Positions 49,842 to 57,898 of a DNA stretch of 64,000 bases are shown here, in pieces. Where the stretch lies: positions 1 through 64,000 of IMG/VR virus record IMGVR_UViG_3300034356_001764, one strand, 5' to 3'. The notes below the pieces were generated by a model, which was not told the origin of the DNA, did no database searches, and worked only from the letters and a program-made list of their open reading frames with translations. This stretch comes from a virus. The translations under genes and the position numbers were made by a program. Positions within the stretch are counted from its first letter, which is position 1; every line of letters begins with the position of its first letter.

Positions 49842-51014
49842 TTATTTCTTTTTCATTCTCATCATTCCACCCATTTTAGCTTTAGGTGTAGCTGTTTTAG
49901 GAGCTGCACTAGTACCACCAGTACGTCCTTTAGCAACATTAGATGCAGCAGCTTTTGGATTTACTCCAGACTTAACACCTTTTGATCCTGCAACAGTTTG
50001 TTTTTTAACTGTAGCATTAGGATTTACCATACCACCAGTCTTATAACCTAAAATAGTTTTAGCAGCTGATTTTACTCCATCATAAAAAGATCCTTTTTTT
50101 GTGTAATTAGGATATCTTTTTTCAATAGCATCATCAACTTTTTTTGCTCCTGATCCAATAGCTTTATATGCTTTGTATTCAGGAGTAGCTTTAACTGCTG
50201 CTTTAACTACCTTCTTAGTATTTTTAGCAGAGTCTGTTACACCTTTACTAACACCTTTTGCTACTTGCTTAACACCAGCTTTTACATCTGACATTGCTCC
50301 ACCTTTTTGCATTTTTAGACCAGAACCTTGTTTCTTTGCATAACGCATAGTTGCATTAGTTTCTCTTTTAGCTTGTCTTTTTTCTTTAGGTGTCATTGGT
50401 GCATCAGTCATTCTAGTTGAGAATGGTGTTGGTCCACCTTTTTGAGCCATCATTGGTCTTGCCATTGGTCTGTCCGGACCTGTCATTCTAATTTTACTAT
50501 CAATGTATCCTCTTGTTGAATTTTTTTTAATAGTTCCTTTTGTAGTTTTTACACCACCTTTTTGAAATTCACCAGGAGCACTAGAACCACTTGTTTTATC
50601 TTTAACAGCTTTTACTATGTCAGCTGCAGAACCTGCAGTTTTAGCTACATTGCCTGTAATAGTTGCTGCTTTTTCATAGGCAGTAGGTTCAGTACCAGCT
50701 TTAATACGGTCTGTCTTTGCAGTTATCTTTGCAAGCTTTTGATCTTGCTTTGCAGATTTTTTGATATCCTTAAAAGAAGCACCACCATCTTGGTATTTAG
50801 CTTTAGTAGTACCACCATATTTCATTTTACCTGATGCTTCCATTTTTGCTTTTTCTTCAGCAGCTTTTTTAGCTTTACGTCTATTTGAAATATTCTTTCC
50901 AATACCAGCAGCACCTGCAGCAGCAGCACTAATACCAGCAATGATTTGACTTGCTTTAGCACCTTTTGATCCTTTTACCTCAGACCCAGTCTGATATTTT
51001 TTCATTGTTTTCAT
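49842..51014 (-). CDS. Lys/Gly/Ala-rich virion protein with repeated GG motifs
   Basis: A 390-residue very basic protein. Near the start SQIIAGISAAAAGAAGIGKN looks like a glycine-rich hydrophobic helix. Then come charged helical stretches and many Gly-pair motifs: MKYGG, YQDGG, FQKGG, AQKGG, MQKGG, YKTGG, AKMGG. The Lys-rich character suggests DNA contact inside the head. It is next to the conserved protein that follows the capsid gene. No known fold recognised; a minor head protein is most likely. Confidence 0.55.
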   Translation of the reverse strand: MKTMKKYQTGSEVKGSKGAKASQIIAGISAAAAGAAGIGKNISNRRKAKKAAEEKAKMEASGKMKYGGTTKAKYQDGGASFKDIKKSAKQDQKLAKITAKTDRIKAGTEPTAYEKAATITGNVAKTAGSAADIVKAVKDKTSGSSAPGEFQKGGVKTTKGTIKKNSTRGYIDSKIRMTGPDRPMARPMMAQKGGPTPFSTRMTDAPMTPKEKRQAKRETNATMRYAKKQGSGLKMQKGGAMSDVKAGVKQVAKGVSKGVTDSAKNTKKVVKAAVKATPEYKAYKAIGSGAKKVDDAIEKRYPNYTKKGSFYDGVKSAAKTILGYKTGGMVNPNATVKKQTVAGSKGVKSGVNPKAAASNVAKGRTGGTSAAPKTATPKAKMGGMMRMKKK

Positions 51015-51026
51015 TTTATTTTAAAT

Positions 51027-52046
51027 TTAAGAGTTCCAATACTTTTCACAAGCAATGTTTAGATCCTTAAGAACATCCTCATTTAAAGGATTTTTTAAGT
51101 GCTCTATTACATCAGACACATTTCTTCCAAGCATTGCTCCAGTTTTTGTGTGATAGATATAACCATCTGCCTTACTTATAATATACTTAAAAAATACGGA
51201 ATCTCTAACAATTGATTTAATTTTTAATGTTTCCATATCTAAGTTTGTTGCATCAATGAAAGTTTTTGCTGCTCTTTCCTTGTTGCTTTCACCACCTTCT
51301 CCATTAATATATATATCCATGTTCTCATAGATAACATCATTTGGAGTTGATTTTCTATACTGTGTACTATTGATATCTACAACTTTTGCAATGTAGAATA
51401 ACTTAGTACTGTTTTTATCAAATAATTTCTGAAGTTCAGCTAATGCTTTGTTACGCATTTTCTTGTATTCAGTTCTTACCATTACTGTTTCCTCAGCTTT
51501 ATCTAAGTAAAACTTAGGCGGAACAGCTTTTGATCTTGCATCATCATAACTTTTTGAAACTATTGAAAACCCTCCGGCCTCAATTGCAAATAGTTTGATT
51601 CTATCATATGGATCAGCTGGATCTAAATAACTAGGCTCATTACCACATGATACACTTATTTTGTTCCAGAATTCAGCATTGTCAGGTTTTAATAACTTAA
51701 CTTTATTCCAAAATTGTGGATCTTCAATTTCAATTACATTTGCAGCTAACTCTTTCTCTAGCTCAATAATTGCTTCTCTTACTTGTCTTACTTTAGCTTC
51801 TTTATCTTCTGGATTTAAAAGTCTAATTTCTGGAGCAAATTCATTAAGACCTGTTACGTATCTTACTACTCCATTGTTTTCTAAACAAGCTAGTTGTTCA
51901 TTATGTGTTACTCCGTCAAACAGAGATAAACCATAAGATTCAAGACCCATGTTTGATGCATTAGCATCAAAGTAAGGACGGATGGCAATTGCAGTTTTCT
52001 TAACTGTTCCCTTGCCTGTTTCTACCATTGTGAATTGTGCTTCCAT
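51027..52046 (-). CDS. Conserved structural protein following the major capsid gene
   Basis: A 339-residue protein beginning EAQFTMVETGKGTVKKTAIA, with helical charged sections (AKVRQVREAIIELEKELAAN) and a beta-rich second half (KLFYIAKVVDINSTQYRKST). Two WNKxxxLKPD/WNKISV units near residues 108-132 suggest a short duplication. In crAss-like phages a gene of this size commonly follows the major capsid gene. It lies after the capsid terminator and so is expressed by read-through or its own start. Probable minor head protein. Confidence 0.55.
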   Translation of the reverse strand: MEAQFTMVETGKGTVKKTAIAIRPYFDANASNMGLESYGLSLFDGVTHNEQLACLENNGVVRYVTGLNEFAPEIRLLNPEDKEAKVRQVREAIIELEKELAANVIEIEDPQFWNKVKLLKPDNAEFWNKISVSCGNEPSYLDPADPYDRIKLFAIEAGGFSIVSKSYDDARSKAVPPKFYLDKAEETVMVRTEYKKMRNKALAELQKLFDKNSTKLFYIAKVVDINSTQYRKSTPNDVIYENMDIYINGEGGESNKERAAKTFIDATNLDMETLKIKSIVRDSVFFKYIISKADGYIYHTKTGAMLGRNVSDVIEHLKNPLNEDVLKDLNIACEKYWNS

Positions 52047-52082
52047 TTTGTTGTTGGTTTTTTGTTGATTTTTAAAATTAGT

Positions 52083-52123
52083 AAAAAAAGGGGTAGATGC
52101 TGTGCAACCACCCCCGTTTTTTT
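52083..52123 (-). terminator. Rho-independent terminator after the major capsid gene
   Basis: Minus-strand RNA can fold GGGGGU ... ACCCC around a 15-base loop, followed by UUUUUUU; the stem is flanked by A and T runs, so it could work in both directions. It is about 12 bases past the capsid stop, the usual place for limiting read-through from a highly expressed capsid gene. Confidence 0.85.
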
Positions 52124-52134
52124 ATATAGTCTGG

Positions 52135-53751
52135 TTAGAATGATCCACCAGTAATTGGATTTCTCATGACAATCTTCAATACTTTAGTTGGATCTTTAAC
52201 CCAAATAGCTGGCATTGTTTGAGACATCATTACACGGTATCCATTGAATTGTCCAGAAGACTGGAATCCTTGAGAACGTCCCATATAATCCATAGTACCA
52301 TTCTGATACCACCACTTCAATTGATTATCCCAAGACAATTTCAACAAGAAGATGTTATCATTTGTGTTGTCTGTGATATCAAAGATAATGAATGAGTAAG
52401 AAGATAATGGGAAACCATCAATGATTGGGTTCTCAATATCATTTGTATGAATGTTGTCAAATGCAGGATTCAATACAAACTTCACGTTAGCCAAGAATGG
52501 AATAACATAAGAAGTGTAAGCAAATCCAAAATTCAAGTCCATACCTTTACCAGTGATAGCACCAATATCAGCAGCCTGAATCAAAAGACCTGAAGATACT
52601 GCTTCTCTTTTGATGGCTTCATTTACCATACGCATACCACCCATACCAGTTTGAACAACTAAGCTACGCTTAGGATCTGGACCTTGGAACTCAACCTTAC
52701 CATTGAAGAAGTTGTAGATTTCTCCACGGAACAAATCCAATGTAAAGTTATTCTTATTGTATACTCTTTTGAAAGAGTTATCCAATTGCTTCCAAAGACC
52801 CACTGACATTCTGATATCATCTGGTCCATCTTGCTTAACACGTCCACCGTGACCCCACATAAGGTAAGTCTCAATATCTGTAGCAATTTTAGACAAGTGA
52901 GCAGATTCCATATTTGTCAAGAATGATCTAGAAAGATCTCCATTGTCAAATGCTTTCTTCACTTTGTCTTTACCCATAACCTTCACCATGTCTTCCAAAG
53001 AAGTAACAGATGGATCAATGTTTTTGTCAAATGTTCTCCAGATCTCAGTTACTGGAACTGTACCATCTGCATTCATTCCACCTTTAATCATCAAGTCAGC
53101 ACGTGATGAGATAGAATAATGTACGTGAGCTTCTGCTCCTCCTACATAGTTGTAGAATTCACGGAAACCTGTTTTAGTGATGATGTCAGAGAATCTTTCA
53201 CCATATTCACCACGTGCAGAACCTTTACGGAAAACTTTAGTACCATTTGATAAGTACTTGTTCTCTAAGTATTTGTAGTTGTCATTGTTTACTAACTGAA
53301 CAGTATAGATATAGCCATCTCCAATTGGAAGGATATCTTCATCTGTAATGTACATCTCACAACCATTGTATTTGTCATATGTGATGATATCACCATGTCC
53401 AAACTCACGTCTGCTTAATTTGATGCGGAAAGTACTTCCATCAACACCTTTAAAAGTATTGTCTGGTTCAATATCCTCAATTACATAAGGAAGCTCATTA
53501 GAGACAGGTGTTTGCCACTTGTACTCTCCACGAGCATTATCAACCATTATTACATTCTTTCCACCGAAGCTAGACATTTGGTAAAGAGGCATTTCAACCT
53601 TCTGAGCCATAGCCCAAAGGTCCACTGGACCTAGATCCATTGGTTCTGCATCCTTCAACATGTTAACCAAGTGGTAGGAATCTACGTGTGAACTAGCATT
53701 GTAGTTGGTATCCCGTAGAAATATACCATTGTTTAAAACTGGAGTTGCCAT
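52135..53751 (-). CDS. Major capsid protein (HK97 fold)
   Basis: A 538-residue protein opening MATPVLNNGIFLRDTNYNAS. It contains LVNMLKDAEPMDLGPVDLWA, SSFGGKNVIMVDNARGEYKW, a middle with YFAEYVGG-type aromatic-Gly sections, and the end KDPTKVLKIVMRNPITGGSF. This length and opening resemble crAss-like major capsid proteins. The gene lies directly after the scaffold candidate and ahead of a strong terminator, the standard head module order. Assembly into a T=9-type head is the family norm, not shown here. No cleavable N-terminal delta domain is apparent, which fits the use of a separate scaffold gene. Confidence 0.85.
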   Translation of the reverse strand: MATPVLNNGIFLRDTNYNASSHVDSYHLVNMLKDAEPMDLGPVDLWAMAQKVEMPLYQMSSFGGKNVIMVDNARGEYKWQTPVSNELPYVIEDIEPDNTFKGVDGSTFRIKLSRREFGHGDIITYDKYNGCEMYITDEDILPIGDGYIYTVQLVNNDNYKYLENKYLSNGTKVFRKGSARGEYGERFSDIITKTGFREFYNYVGGAEAHVHYSISSRADLMIKGGMNADGTVPVTEIWRTFDKNIDPSVTSLEDMVKVMGKDKVKKAFDNGDLSRSFLTNMESAHLSKIATDIETYLMWGHGGRVKQDGPDDIRMSVGLWKQLDNSFKRVYNKNNFTLDLFRGEIYNFFNGKVEFQGPDPKRSLVVQTGMGGMRMVNEAIKREAVSSGLLIQAADIGAITGKGMDLNFGFAYTSYVIPFLANVKFVLNPAFDNIHTNDIENPIIDGFPLSSYSFIIFDITDNTNDNIFLLKLSWDNQLKWWYQNGTMDYMGRSQGFQSSGQFNGYRVMMSQTMPAIWVKDPTKVLKIVMRNPITGGSF

Positions 53752-53780
53752 TTGTATTTATTTATTTAAATTGTTACTAA

Positions 53781-55049
53781 TTAAAATCTCTTGAACAGAT
53801 TGTTATTCTGTCTAGGGATTGTTCTTTGAGGTTTGTTAGAAGGTCTTGTCTTGAAGTCATCATCATCTGTTTGACTTGATGATCCAAGTTTTCTAGCTTC
53901 CTCAGTTTTTAATTGTCTTACTACTTTTTCAGTAGCTACTCTTCCTCCTTGATCTTTTACTTTAGTTCTGTATCCTTCTGGATCAGAAAGTAACCAAAGA
54001 GCTTCAGCAATTAAACCATGATTTGGTTCCACAAACTGATACTTTTCAAGTAAGTGGCCAAGCAAGTTTGTTTGCTTTCCAGAGATTGATGGATAATTTG
54101 GTTGAACCAATCCTGAATATAACACGCTCTGTGTTTTCTTATCAAGTTTAATTCCTCCAATCTCTCCTCCAAGTAAAGTATTATATACACTATCAGTGTA
54201 TGCTCTAGCTTGTTTAGATTGTTGATCTTTTTTCATCTCTTGCTCTGCAAGTTGACGTGCAACAATCTCTTCTTGCATTCTATCCAACTTTGGTTTGAAC
54301 TGATTAGCTTTTTGACCAAGCTTATCAAGATCTCTCCAGTCTTCAACCTCAGATTCAATTTCTTCTGGAGTACCAAAACCTGTTGCATAAAGATACTGTC
54401 TTGCAATTTCAGCTTGATCATATTCATCATCTGGATCTAACTGACGCATCTCCTCTACTTGAGCAAGTGTTCTGAACAAACCTTTTAAGTCTTGACCTCC
54501 ATCAGCAACATACTTTGCTGCTAGTTGAAGTTCTTCTGGTAAAGCATTAAAGAATTCTTTTGGAGTATTCTCTTTAATCTTTGCAGCTCTTTCTTCAAAG
54601 TTTGCTTCAAACAGTTCTCTAAAATCTTTAGTGGTGTAATCCTCTAATGATTTATCATCATCAAAAGGAATTAACTCACCTTCTTCAATCATTTTAGATG
54701 CTAATTCAAATAAACCTGACTTGTCAACTTTAGGTCTTCCTTTGTTGCCAGCTTCTTCTTCTTGTAAGATTAAGCCATCAAGTTCAGCAATAGTTTCATC
54801 AGCTTCTGCTTTCTTATCTGCTATCTCCCTTTTTTCAGCAGGAGTTGCAGGTGTCTTTTCAAGGAACGAGGTGTCAACATCTTCTCCTTGTGAGAATAGT
54901 GACTTTGGTTTCTCTTCTTTGCCATCTTCTGGAAGCATCACATTCTCTGCCCCAGGTGCCCCAAATAAGGCATCAATGTCTACTTCTCTTTGCTCTACCG
55001 TTGTAGAGTCTAATACCTGATCATCAGGGTTGTTGTTGGTTTTTTCCAT
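53781..55049 (-). CDS. Candidate scaffold / head assembly protein
   Basis: A 422-residue protein starting at ATG 55049; a GTG one codon upstream is less likely. It is very acidic and predicted helical: EADETIAELDGLILQEEEAG, KFEDYTTKDF-like charged runs, and a coiled stretch QFKPKLDRMQEEIVARQLAE. The C-terminal tail is basic (KPQRTIPRQNNNLFKRF), the usual capsid-binding end of scaffold proteins. It lies between portal and capsid genes, the classic scaffold position. No enzymatic motif, so a separate maturation protease is not implied. Scaffold function is inferred from composition and place. Confidence 0.7.
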   Translation of the reverse strand: MEKTNNNPDDQVLDSTTVEQREVDIDALFGAPGAENVMLPEDGKEEKPKSLFSQGEDVDTSFLEKTPATPAEKREIADKKAEADETIAELDGLILQEEEAGNKGRPKVDKSGLFELASKMIEEGELIPFDDDKSLEDYTTKDFRELFEANFEERAAKIKENTPKEFFNALPEELQLAAKYVADGGQDLKGLFRTLAQVEEMRQLDPDDEYDQAEIARQYLYATGFGTPEEIESEVEDWRDLDKLGQKANQFKPKLDRMQEEIVARQLAEQEMKKDQQSKQARAYTDSVYNTLLGGEIGGIKLDKKTQSVLYSGLVQPNYPSISGKQTNLLGHLLEKYQFVEPNHGLIAEALWLLSDPEGYRTKVKDQGGRVATEKVVRQLKTEEARKLGSSSQTDDDDFKTRPSNKPQRTIPRQNNNLFKRF

Positions 55050-55072
55050 CACTGTTGGTTTTAATGATACAC

Positions 55073-55086
55073 TATAATATACAAAT
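55073..55086 (-). promoter_or_regulatory. Candidate phage promoter before the scaffold-capsid genes
   Basis: TATAATATACAAAT on the plus strand (ATTTGTATATTATA on the minus), identical over 14 bases to the element before the fibre gene. It lies in the 93-base gap between portal and scaffold genes, 24 bases from the ATG. Confidence 0.45.
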
Positions 55087-55142
55087 AAATCTTTTAAATT
55101 TAAAGTGCTATTTGTAATTTTTTTGCATTATATAGCTACAAA

Positions 55143-57893
55143 CTATTTTTTAGTTTTACTGTCTTTACCAGAATCATATTTATTCTTGTTAATTCTAGCA
55201 ATTTCAACTTGTTTGTTTGCTATATCTTCTTGCACTTGAAGCTTTCTTTCTTCAATACTCATCTTTTGAGAATGTCTAATATTGTCATCAGATTGTTTTT
55301 CTCTTTGTAAATCCATTTGACTTTGGTACTGTTCTGTCTGTCTAATGTTTTTCATTTCATCCTGATAATCTGATATCTCATTCTTATTGATATCCTGCAT
55401 TGCACCAAATCCAGCAGATCTAATTTCAGCAACAGTAATATTATTTGCAAGCTCTCTTTCTTGTTTATCAGCATCAGCTTGAATTTTAGCTTGTAACTGT
55501 TTCTCTTGAGATGCAAGTTGTTCTTGTTGCATTTGTTGTGCAGCTTGTTGCTCTTGTTGTTTCTGTTGTTGTATCTTAGCTTCAGAATCTTTAAGCACTG
55601 AGTTAAGCTCTGAGATTGAATCTGACTGAACTAATTTACCTAAGTCATATATAGAGGCCCCTGTTGTATTATTCTGCATTGCCATAGACTTTAATTGTTC
55701 TAGTACAGCTCTGTGGTTTGCAGTAGTTGTACAGAATATATTAAGATCGCGCATTAGAAGGTCTGTGCCATTGATTTGAAAGTTTACCTTTTCATCATTG
55801 CCGGTTATGTATGTTAGTCTACTGGAAGGTTTTGTAGAATGATAATACTGTGCAAGGTCAGTTCTCATCTGATGTACTCTTGGCATTAGATAATCACAGT
55901 GTTGAATAAAGAATACTTCTGTTTGAGCATAAGATGCTGCGGCAGCTTGTTCTACTCCGGTAGCAGTCATTTGTGATAACTGAGCACCCATACGTTGTGG
56001 GTTTACTCCTATAACTTCATAAGCCTGTTGCTTAAAGTGGTTAGCTAATTGTACCCTTGACATTAATCTTTCTGTCTGAGATAGATCTAGTTTTTGGAAA
56101 TGCTGAAAGTTTAATGCATTCTCTGTATTTGTAATACTAGTATCAAGAGGTAGAATTTGAAAATTCTTCATTGCTGTATAGGCATTAGCATAATTTCCTT
56201 TTCCCCAGTCTTCACCCAAGGAATGCTTTGGTAAAGTATTTTGGTCAAGCATGATGATAGTACCAAGTTCATCTACCAGGATATCAGCTATTTGATTGTT
56301 GACAATGTTATATCCAATCTGGTATGGCTTCATTAAATCAATCAATGCAGTAGACTTTGTATTTCTATCAGAGAACACCGCTCCTTCTACAGGAAGCTTG
56401 CAACCATAAAGAGTATTATCACCTTTAAATTGAAACTTTAAAGAGCTAATGTGGTTCTTATCTATACCTACATAGATAGGAGAGAATCCACCGGGGTTAT
56501 TCATACCCCAGAAAGAAGGAATGTTTGGTCCAATTTTTACACCACCCCACACTTCATTAATCCAAATCCAATCAATATGCTCACCATATACTAAATTGTC
56601 TTTAGTTTTATTCTTGAAAAGTCTAGTATCATAGATTGGTTTTTCTTCAACTTTGTAGTCTTCAGTTATTACTTCATTAATAACTTCTCCATTCTCAGCT
56701 ACTTTAGTTAAGTTACCAACTTTACGCTGAGACTTCCAATATACTGTTGATACTCTTAATAAGTATGCAGTACCTTGATCATAATAATCTTCTCCCTCAG
56801 ACAAAATCTGATTGATTATGTCTCCTTGGTTGATAACACTACCGTTCATTGCTGAGGTATACTGTCTGTAAGCAAGAGAAGGCATCTGAGTATTCCACTC
56901 ATGTGATTTAGTTCCATCATACATAGAACCATCATTTTGGATACCACCAATTGTATATCCTGCAGATCTAATTGGGTAAACAGCTTCTAGTGCTTCTAAT
57001 TGTTCAGTTGTCATCTGATAACCATAACGGTCAATAACATCTGATGCTGTCATCATGTCTGTTTTACCAACCCATTGTGACTGAGAAATATATCTTGCAT
57101 CTGGAGATTTGTGGTAGAAAGTAATAGCTGGATTCCATAACTCTACTTCATAGTCATCCTCCATCATTCTAAAATGCCAGAATTCTCTATCTGTAATGAG
57201 CATGTCCCTGAAGCCTCTCTCTTCTAGTTCATCCATTTTAAATCTTTCAACATCTACTTTGTGCTGGTGAGTTGCCCACTCTTCAACCATTGATCTATAA
57301 TCCTTCTTAAAGAATTGCTCTATCTCTGGTAAAGTTTTAAGATTCTCTGGATTTAATTGTTGTTGTGCTTCTTCAGATTCTGGATCAAGACCTTGCTCTA
57401 ACAAAGCTGCAGTAAGTTTAATTTGAGCATCTGCCATAAGAACTTCTTCAACTGCAGCACGTTTTTGTTCCATCATCTCATTGTATGAGAACTCATCAAC
57501 AGCTCTGTATGTTAATTTAGTTGATCTCTTAGCAAATTCAGCTACTAGAACATTAATAACATTAGGTATGATTGGGTAGAATCTTAACTCTAAAGCTGAC
57601 TGATCCTCTTTAGTAAGAACATCAACCATGTCTCTATAGTCATTATCTTCTTCAACTATATAATCTGATTTATCAATTACACCTTTAGCCAACTTATAGT
57701 TTTTCATAAGTCTTCTAGCATTTCTTCTAATCTGCTTAAGTCCTTGCCACTCAACCCAGTCTAGATTCCATGCTGCCCACTGCTGATCTTTCTCAGCTTT
57801 TGGTAAAAATTGTAATGGCTGAGTAATACTACCAATTCTATTAGGTTTAGTTTTAGCCCCAGCTTTGGCTTGCATTGCGTTAATTATCTGCAT
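55143..57893 (-). CDS. Portal protein
   Basis: A 916-residue protein immediately after TerL. It has a beta/alpha N-terminal region containing KQIRRNARRLMKNYKLAKGV, a helical section with FKKDYRSMVEEWATHQHKVD, and long aromatic beta stretches (DDYEVELWNPAITFYHKSPD). The C-terminal 180 residues are a Gln/Glu/Lys coiled coil (KIQQQKQQEQQAAQQMQQEQ), the long portal barrel expected in crAss-like phages. Size, position and layout all match the portal of these phages. It forms the dodecameric DNA channel at one capsid vertex. Confidence 0.8.
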   Translation of the reverse strand: MQIINAMQAKAGAKTKPNRIGSITQPLQFLPKAEKDQQWAAWNLDWVEWQGLKQIRRNARRLMKNYKLAKGVIDKSDYIVEEDNDYRDMVDVLTKEDQSALELRFYPIIPNVINVLVAEFAKRSTKLTYRAVDEFSYNEMMEQKRAAVEEVLMADAQIKLTAALLEQGLDPESEEAQQQLNPENLKTLPEIEQFFKKDYRSMVEEWATHQHKVDVERFKMDELEERGFRDMLITDREFWHFRMMEDDYEVELWNPAITFYHKSPDARYISQSQWVGKTDMMTASDVIDRYGYQMTTEQLEALEAVYPIRSAGYTIGGIQNDGSMYDGTKSHEWNTQMPSLAYRQYTSAMNGSVINQGDIINQILSEGEDYYDQGTAYLLRVSTVYWKSQRKVGNLTKVAENGEVINEVITEDYKVEEKPIYDTRLFKNKTKDNLVYGEHIDWIWINEVWGGVKIGPNIPSFWGMNNPGGFSPIYVGIDKNHISSLKFQFKGDNTLYGCKLPVEGAVFSDRNTKSTALIDLMKPYQIGYNIVNNQIADILVDELGTIIMLDQNTLPKHSLGEDWGKGNYANAYTAMKNFQILPLDTSITNTENALNFQHFQKLDLSQTERLMSRVQLANHFKQQAYEVIGVNPQRMGAQLSQMTATGVEQAAAASYAQTEVFFIQHCDYLMPRVHQMRTDLAQYYHSTKPSSRLTYITGNDEKVNFQINGTDLLMRDLNIFCTTTANHRAVLEQLKSMAMQNNTTGASIYDLGKLVQSDSISELNSVLKDSEAKIQQQKQQEQQAAQQMQQEQLASQEKQLQAKIQADADKQERELANNITVAEIRSAGFGAMQDINKNEISDYQDEMKNIRQTEQYQSQMDLQREKQSDDNIRHSQKMSIEERKLQVQEDIANKQVEIARINKNKYDSGKDSKTKK

Positions 57894-57898
57894 AACTC

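Noticed and set aside
55050-55052. GTG start for the scaffold candidate
   Set aside because: An ATG follows in the next codon and is the simpler start.
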